The notes beneath the pieces were generated by a model that was not told the origin of the DNA, did no database searches, and saw only the letters and a program-made list of their open reading frames with translations. Below, piece by piece: positions 60,950 through 64,000 of a DNA stretch of 64,000 bases. The stretch comes from Defluviitaleaceae bacterium (lineage in GTDB: Bacteria > Bacillota > Clostridia > Lachnospirales > WQUN01). The stretch spans positions 1 to 64,000 of the forward strand of contig WRBD01000003.1 of assembly GCA_009779835.1 (NCBI GenBank), read 5' to 3'. Within the stretch, counting starts at the first letter, position 1. Each line of letters opens with the position of its first letter. The position numbers and the translations under genes were made by a program.

Positions 60950-63700
60950 TTACTGCGCAAGAACTTTCCGCTTACGAATAAACAATTTTAAAATTTCCAC
61001 CGCAACAACTTGGAAGAGCGCGAGTGATATCATAATAATCCAGTGAATTCCGCTGACCGGAACGATATTGAAAATGTCCATAAGCGGCGGGAATACTGCA
61101 ACAAAAAACGTAAACAAAACTACGCCGATAACCGCGTAAAAAACACCTTTGTTGCTTAAAAAGCCCGCCGTGAAAATGGATTGTTGAGTTCTTGTGTTAA
61201 AAGTATCTATTGACGAAGCCCAACTTAAAACAATAAACGCCATTGTCGTTCCTACCGCGAAGTTTCCGCCGTTTTGTAATGCCTCCAAAGTCCACGCGCC
61301 GCACCACGGAACATATAAAATATCGCCGGGCGACGCAGGAATAATTTGCACATACGAGCCGATTAAAAACGCGCTAAGTGTAATAATTGAAAAAGTAATT
61401 GCGCGAACGGTAATAAATAACCCTACGTTATGCGCGAAAACGCCCGAATTTTTCGGAAGAGGTTTGCGTTTCATTACGCCGGGTTCGGGCATTTCAAACG
61501 CGAGAAAAAAGCCCGGTATTCCGTCGGAAATTACATTGATTAGCAGTATTTGCAACGCGGTAATCGTGGTAACGCCAAGCGTTAACATTCCGAAAAGCAA
61601 CACGAAAATTTCCGCAAAATTCACACCCAAGAGAAACTGAATTGTTTTTCGGATATTATCATACGAAGTTCGCCCCTCGGAAATTGCATCAACGATTGTG
61701 GCAAAGTTATCGTCGGTGATAATCATGTCTGCCGCGTTTTTTGAAACTTCTGTACCGGTAATTCCCATTGCTGCGCCAACGTCGGCTGCTTTAAGTGCGG
61801 GCGCATCATTTACGCCGTCGCCCGTCATTGCGATAACTTCGTTGTGTTCTTGCCACGCGTGAACAATCCGCAATTTATCTTCGGGACTTACCCGCGCATA
61901 AACCGAAATTCCGCGCACTTGCGAAATTAAATCGCTTTCGCTCATTGCCGATAGTTCCGCGCCGGTTATGGCACGGTCGCCCTCTTCGTAAATTCCGATT
62001 TCTTTTGCGATTGCTTTCGCGGTGACAATATGGTCGCCCGTTATCATTACAGTTTTGATGCCGGCTTCTTTTGCGCGCGCAACAGCCGCCGCGCTTTCGG
62101 GACGGGGCGGGTCAATCATTCCAACCATGCCACGGAATTCCTGTTCGCATTCAAGGGCTTCTATGCTTAAATCCGTGGGTTTCGTATCGAATTTTTTTAC
62201 GGAAATCGCAATAACACGCAACGCTTTTTCCGCGAAAGAATCGTGAATTTGTTTTGCTTTTTTGTGAAGTTCAGGATATTTTTTCCAATCTACAGGAATT
62301 CGGTCGAACGCGCCTTTTGTTACTGCGATATAACCTTCTTCAGTGCGGTGAACCGTCGTCATTCGCTTGCGTCCCGAATCAAACGGAAGCTCGTGTACGC
62401 GTGGATATTCGCGTTCCGCCAGAACGCGGTCAAGCCCGATTTGGTGCAACAAACGAATTATTGCAATTTCTGTGGGGTCGCCGATTGCGGTTTCTGTTTC
62501 GTAATTTTTGCCGTCGATGTTTTCATCGTGCGGAAAAATCGTTGCGTTACTGCACGAAGCTAAAAGTCCGACAAGTTTTTTTTGGTTGGAGTTGAATTCT
62601 TCTTTTGTGGAAATCGGTTCGTGGTCAACATGCCAAACCTGTTGAATTTTCATTTGATTAAGCGTAAGCGTTCCCGTTTTATCGGAACAAATTACGGAAG
62701 TGTTTCCGATTGTTTCGATTGCGGGAATTCGGCGAATAATCGCTTTTTTTGAAACAATATTAAAAACGCCGTACGAAAGAATCATCGTAACGATAATCGG
62801 CAAAGTTTCGGGAACGGCGGCAACCCCAAGCGCAACCGCAAGAAGCAGCATTTCAATCGCGTCATTTCCCCAAAGTAAAAAGCCTACGAGAAACATTACC
62901 AAACCGCTTAAAAGCGCGATTAATGAAATGCGTTTCGCAAGTTGCTGTAAGCGAATTTGCAGCGGCGTAAGCATTTTTTTTGTTGAATTTAACAAGCGCG
63001 CAATTTTTCCCATTTCTGTGTCCATTGCCGTTGCAACAACAACGGCAGTTGCGCGTCCGCTCGTTACCAAACATCCCGAATACACCATGTTAATTCTGTC
63101 GCCCAACGGAATCGTTTCGGAAATTTCTATGGTTGGATCTTTCTCTACGGGTTGACTTTCGCCCGTAAGCGCGGCTTCGTCAACCTGCAAAGAGCTTGCT
63201 TCGATTAACCGCGAATCCGCCGTGATAACATCGCCCGTATTTAATTCCACGATATCGCCCGGCACAAGTTGATTTGCTTCGATAATTTGTTTTTTTCCGT
63301 CACGAATTACCGTTGTTTTGAACGCGTTCATTTTTTTCAAGGCTTCGAGAGCTTTTTCCGCCTTACTTTCCTGATATAACCCTAAAACTACATTTATTAT
63401 TACAATTGACAAAATTATTAAAACTTTTACCCAATCGGTCGCGCTTCCGTAACCACCGTCCTGCGAATTCAAAACTGCGGCAACGGACGCAATTATCGAC
63501 GCAAATATCAATATCATCGTAGGAATTTCTAATAAATGATGTAAAATTTTTTGAAAAAGCGTTTCTTTTTTTTCCTCTTCAAATTCGTTAAGCCCGTATT
63601 TTTGAATTCGTGTAAGCACATCTGATTCACTTAAACCAAGTTTTGCGTTTGTTTTTAATGATTCAATTATGTCGTTTATGTTTTCTTTTACCCATCTCAT
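60950..63700 (-). CDS. P-type cation-transporting ATPase (calcium-pump-like, PII)
   Basis: 916 residues from ATG 63700, with CGGAGG upstream; the open frame extends to 63787 without a ribosome site. PII-type order: cation N-domain (about 1-60), helices 1-2, actuator with EAALTGESQPVEKD, helices 3-4 with VPETLPI, phospho-Asp340 in CSDKTGTLT, nucleotide domain, hinge MTGDGVNDAPALKAADVG, and six C-terminal helices. SERCA-type pumps usually have PEGL in helix 4; here it is PETL, so the ion may differ. Probably Ca2+ or a similar cation export. Confidence 0.9.
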   Translation of the reverse strand: MRWVKENINDIIESLKTNAKLGLSESDVLTRIQKYGLNEFEEEKKETLFQKILHHLLEIPTMILIFASIIASVAAVLNSQDGGYGSATDWVKVLIILSIVIINVVLGLYQESKAEKALEALKKMNAFKTTVIRDGKKQIIEANQLVPGDIVELNTGDVITADSRLIEASSLQVDEAALTGESQPVEKDPTIEISETIPLGDRINMVYSGCLVTSGRATAVVVATAMDTEMGKIARLLNSTKKMLTPLQIRLQQLAKRISLIALLSGLVMFLVGFLLWGNDAIEMLLLAVALGVAAVPETLPIIVTMILSYGVFNIVSKKAIIRRIPAIETIGNTSVICSDKTGTLTLNQMKIQQVWHVDHEPISTKEEFNSNQKKLVGLLASCSNATIFPHDENIDGKNYETETAIGDPTEIAIIRLLHQIGLDRVLAEREYPRVHELPFDSGRKRMTTVHRTEEGYIAVTKGAFDRIPVDWKKYPELHKKAKQIHDSFAEKALRVIAISVKKFDTKPTDLSIEALECEQEFRGMVGMIDPPRPESAAAVARAKEAGIKTVMITGDHIVTAKAIAKEIGIYEEGDRAITGAELSAMSESDLISQVRGISVYARVSPEDKLRIVHAWQEHNEVIAMTGDGVNDAPALKAADVGAAMGITGTEVSKNAADMIITDDNFATIVDAISEGRTSYDNIRKTIQFLLGVNFAEIFVLLFGMLTLGVTTITALQILLINVISDGIPGFFLAFEMPEPGVMKRKPLPKNSGVFAHNVGLFITVRAITFSIITLSAFLIGSYVQIIPASPGDILYVPWCGAWTLEALQNGGNFAVGTTMAFIVLSWASSIDTFNTRTQQSIFTAGFLSNKGVFYAVIGVVLFTFFVAVFPPLMDIFNIVPVSGIHWIIMISLALFQVVAVEILKLFIRKRKVLAQ

Positions 63701-63863
63701 AATTCCGCCTCCGTATATAAAAAAATCATACTGCCAGAAAACAGCATATACACTAATTACTCTACCATTTTTTGTAGGTGCTTGCAAATTTGGAAATGGA
63801 ACTCATAACAAAGTCATGGAATACATTAATAAGAGTAAAAATGAAAAGTAAAGGGTTGATGGC

Positions 63864-64000
63864 ATGGAAAGCAATAACACAAAAAGACCTGATTTCACAA
63901 GAGGAACCAAGAACAGGGATTGGTGGCCTAATCAACTGGATTTAACCGTGTTACATCAAAATTCCAATTTAAGCAATCCAATGACGGATGCTTTTAATTA
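63864..64000 (+). CDS. katG: Catalase-peroxidase KatG, 5' end only
   Basis: Partial CDS running off the window; 45 codons visible. [18 protein letters not shown] and [20 protein letters not shown] match the conserved N-terminus of KatG, a haem enzyme that destroys hydrogen peroxide. AAAGGG lies about 11 bases before the ATG. The 163-base gap from the ATPase gene shows no clear PerR box. Confidence 0.88.
   Translation, partial: MESNNTKRPDFTRGTKNRDWWPNQLDLTVLHQNSNLSNPMTDAFN

Noticed and set aside
63701..63863. PerR or Fur box before katG
   Set aside because: No TTATAATNATTATAA-like palindrome found; only weak promoter-like pieces.
1..64000. CRISPR arrays, prophage, complete insertion sequences
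   Set aside because: No regularly spaced direct repeats, integrase, transposase or phage structural genes were found; the only mobile-like traces are the mnmE hairpin and truncated genes.

Overview
The window looks like chromosomal DNA from an anaerobic, endospore-forming member of the Firmicutes (Clostridia), probably a plant-fibre degrader. This is inference from gene content: an alpha/beta-type small acid-soluble spore protein (54978), monoderm-style type IV pilus genes, GH5 and GH10 glycoside hydrolases carrying lipoprotein signals, ECF-type vitamin transporters, a TPP riboswitch of the Firmicutes kind, and AT-rich promoters close to TTGACA/TATAAT. I cannot name a genus. About sixty protein genes, one tRNA-Thr, one riboswitch and several promoters, operators and terminators are supported. 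I see no CRISPR array, rRNA gene, phage or complete transposon.

Layout. 1-650: C-terminal fragment of UvrA. 693-5005: thiamine salvage operon on the minus strand (TPP riboswitch, thiD, thiM, thiE, thiW, HAD phosphatase, tenA), with a 24-residue lipoprotein gene just upstream. 5186-7039: anion permease. 7048-10053: GntR/ABC operon, with an operator overlapping its promoter and a frameshift near the end of the permease gene. 10119-15111: GH5 glycanase lipoprotein, unknown membrane protein, thyA, a membrane-bound alkaline-phosphatase-superfamily protein, folA. 15137-24654: type IV pilus operon (pilB, pilC, three related pilins, two minor pilins, a pilM-pilN fusion, pilO, pilT). 24641-29953: AI-2E family permease, a small ORF, LCP protein, ligA, DegV protein. 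29985-37747: a sensory cluster (chemoreceptor, TRAP-type binding lipoprotein, hybrid histidine kinase, OpuAC-like binding lipoprotein) with no transporter partners. 37821-40599: dapA, dapB, ECF S component, P-loop kinase.

40667-48041 is the gene block that usually flanks the replication origin in Firmicutes (rpmH, rnpA, yidD, yidC, jag, mnmE, mnmG, rsmG). Here the genes preceding rpmH are dapA/dapB, not dnaA. mnmE carries an in-frame hairpin insertion, and the start of a SWIM zinc-finger gene is stranded between mnmE and mnmG. 48079-52423: a secreted GLUG protein, a CofE-like ligase, tRNA-Thr(CGU), a TerB-domain protein. 52494-55218: a second pilin-like locus with yqeG, comFB-like, efp and a spore-protein gene. 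55222-60912: a minus-strand operon from a GH10 xylanase lipoprotein through a 79-residue protein and an RlmL-like methyltransferase to a DUF4430 lipoprotein, an ECF S component and a DUF4340 protein. 60950-63700: a P-type cation ATPase. 63864-end: the start of katG.

The most unusual items are: the sensory cluster in which two solute-binding lipoproteins lack any permease but sit beside a chemoreceptor and a hybrid kinase; a 17-bp palindrome CTAAGAA-N3-TTCTTAG found three times, twice at the predicted transcription start of a promoter; the in-frame hairpin in the G domain of mnmE; the insertion between thyA and folA; and the pilM-pilN fusion with three tandem major-pilin-like genes. Everything here was read by eye. 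No similarity search, structure prediction or expression data was available.
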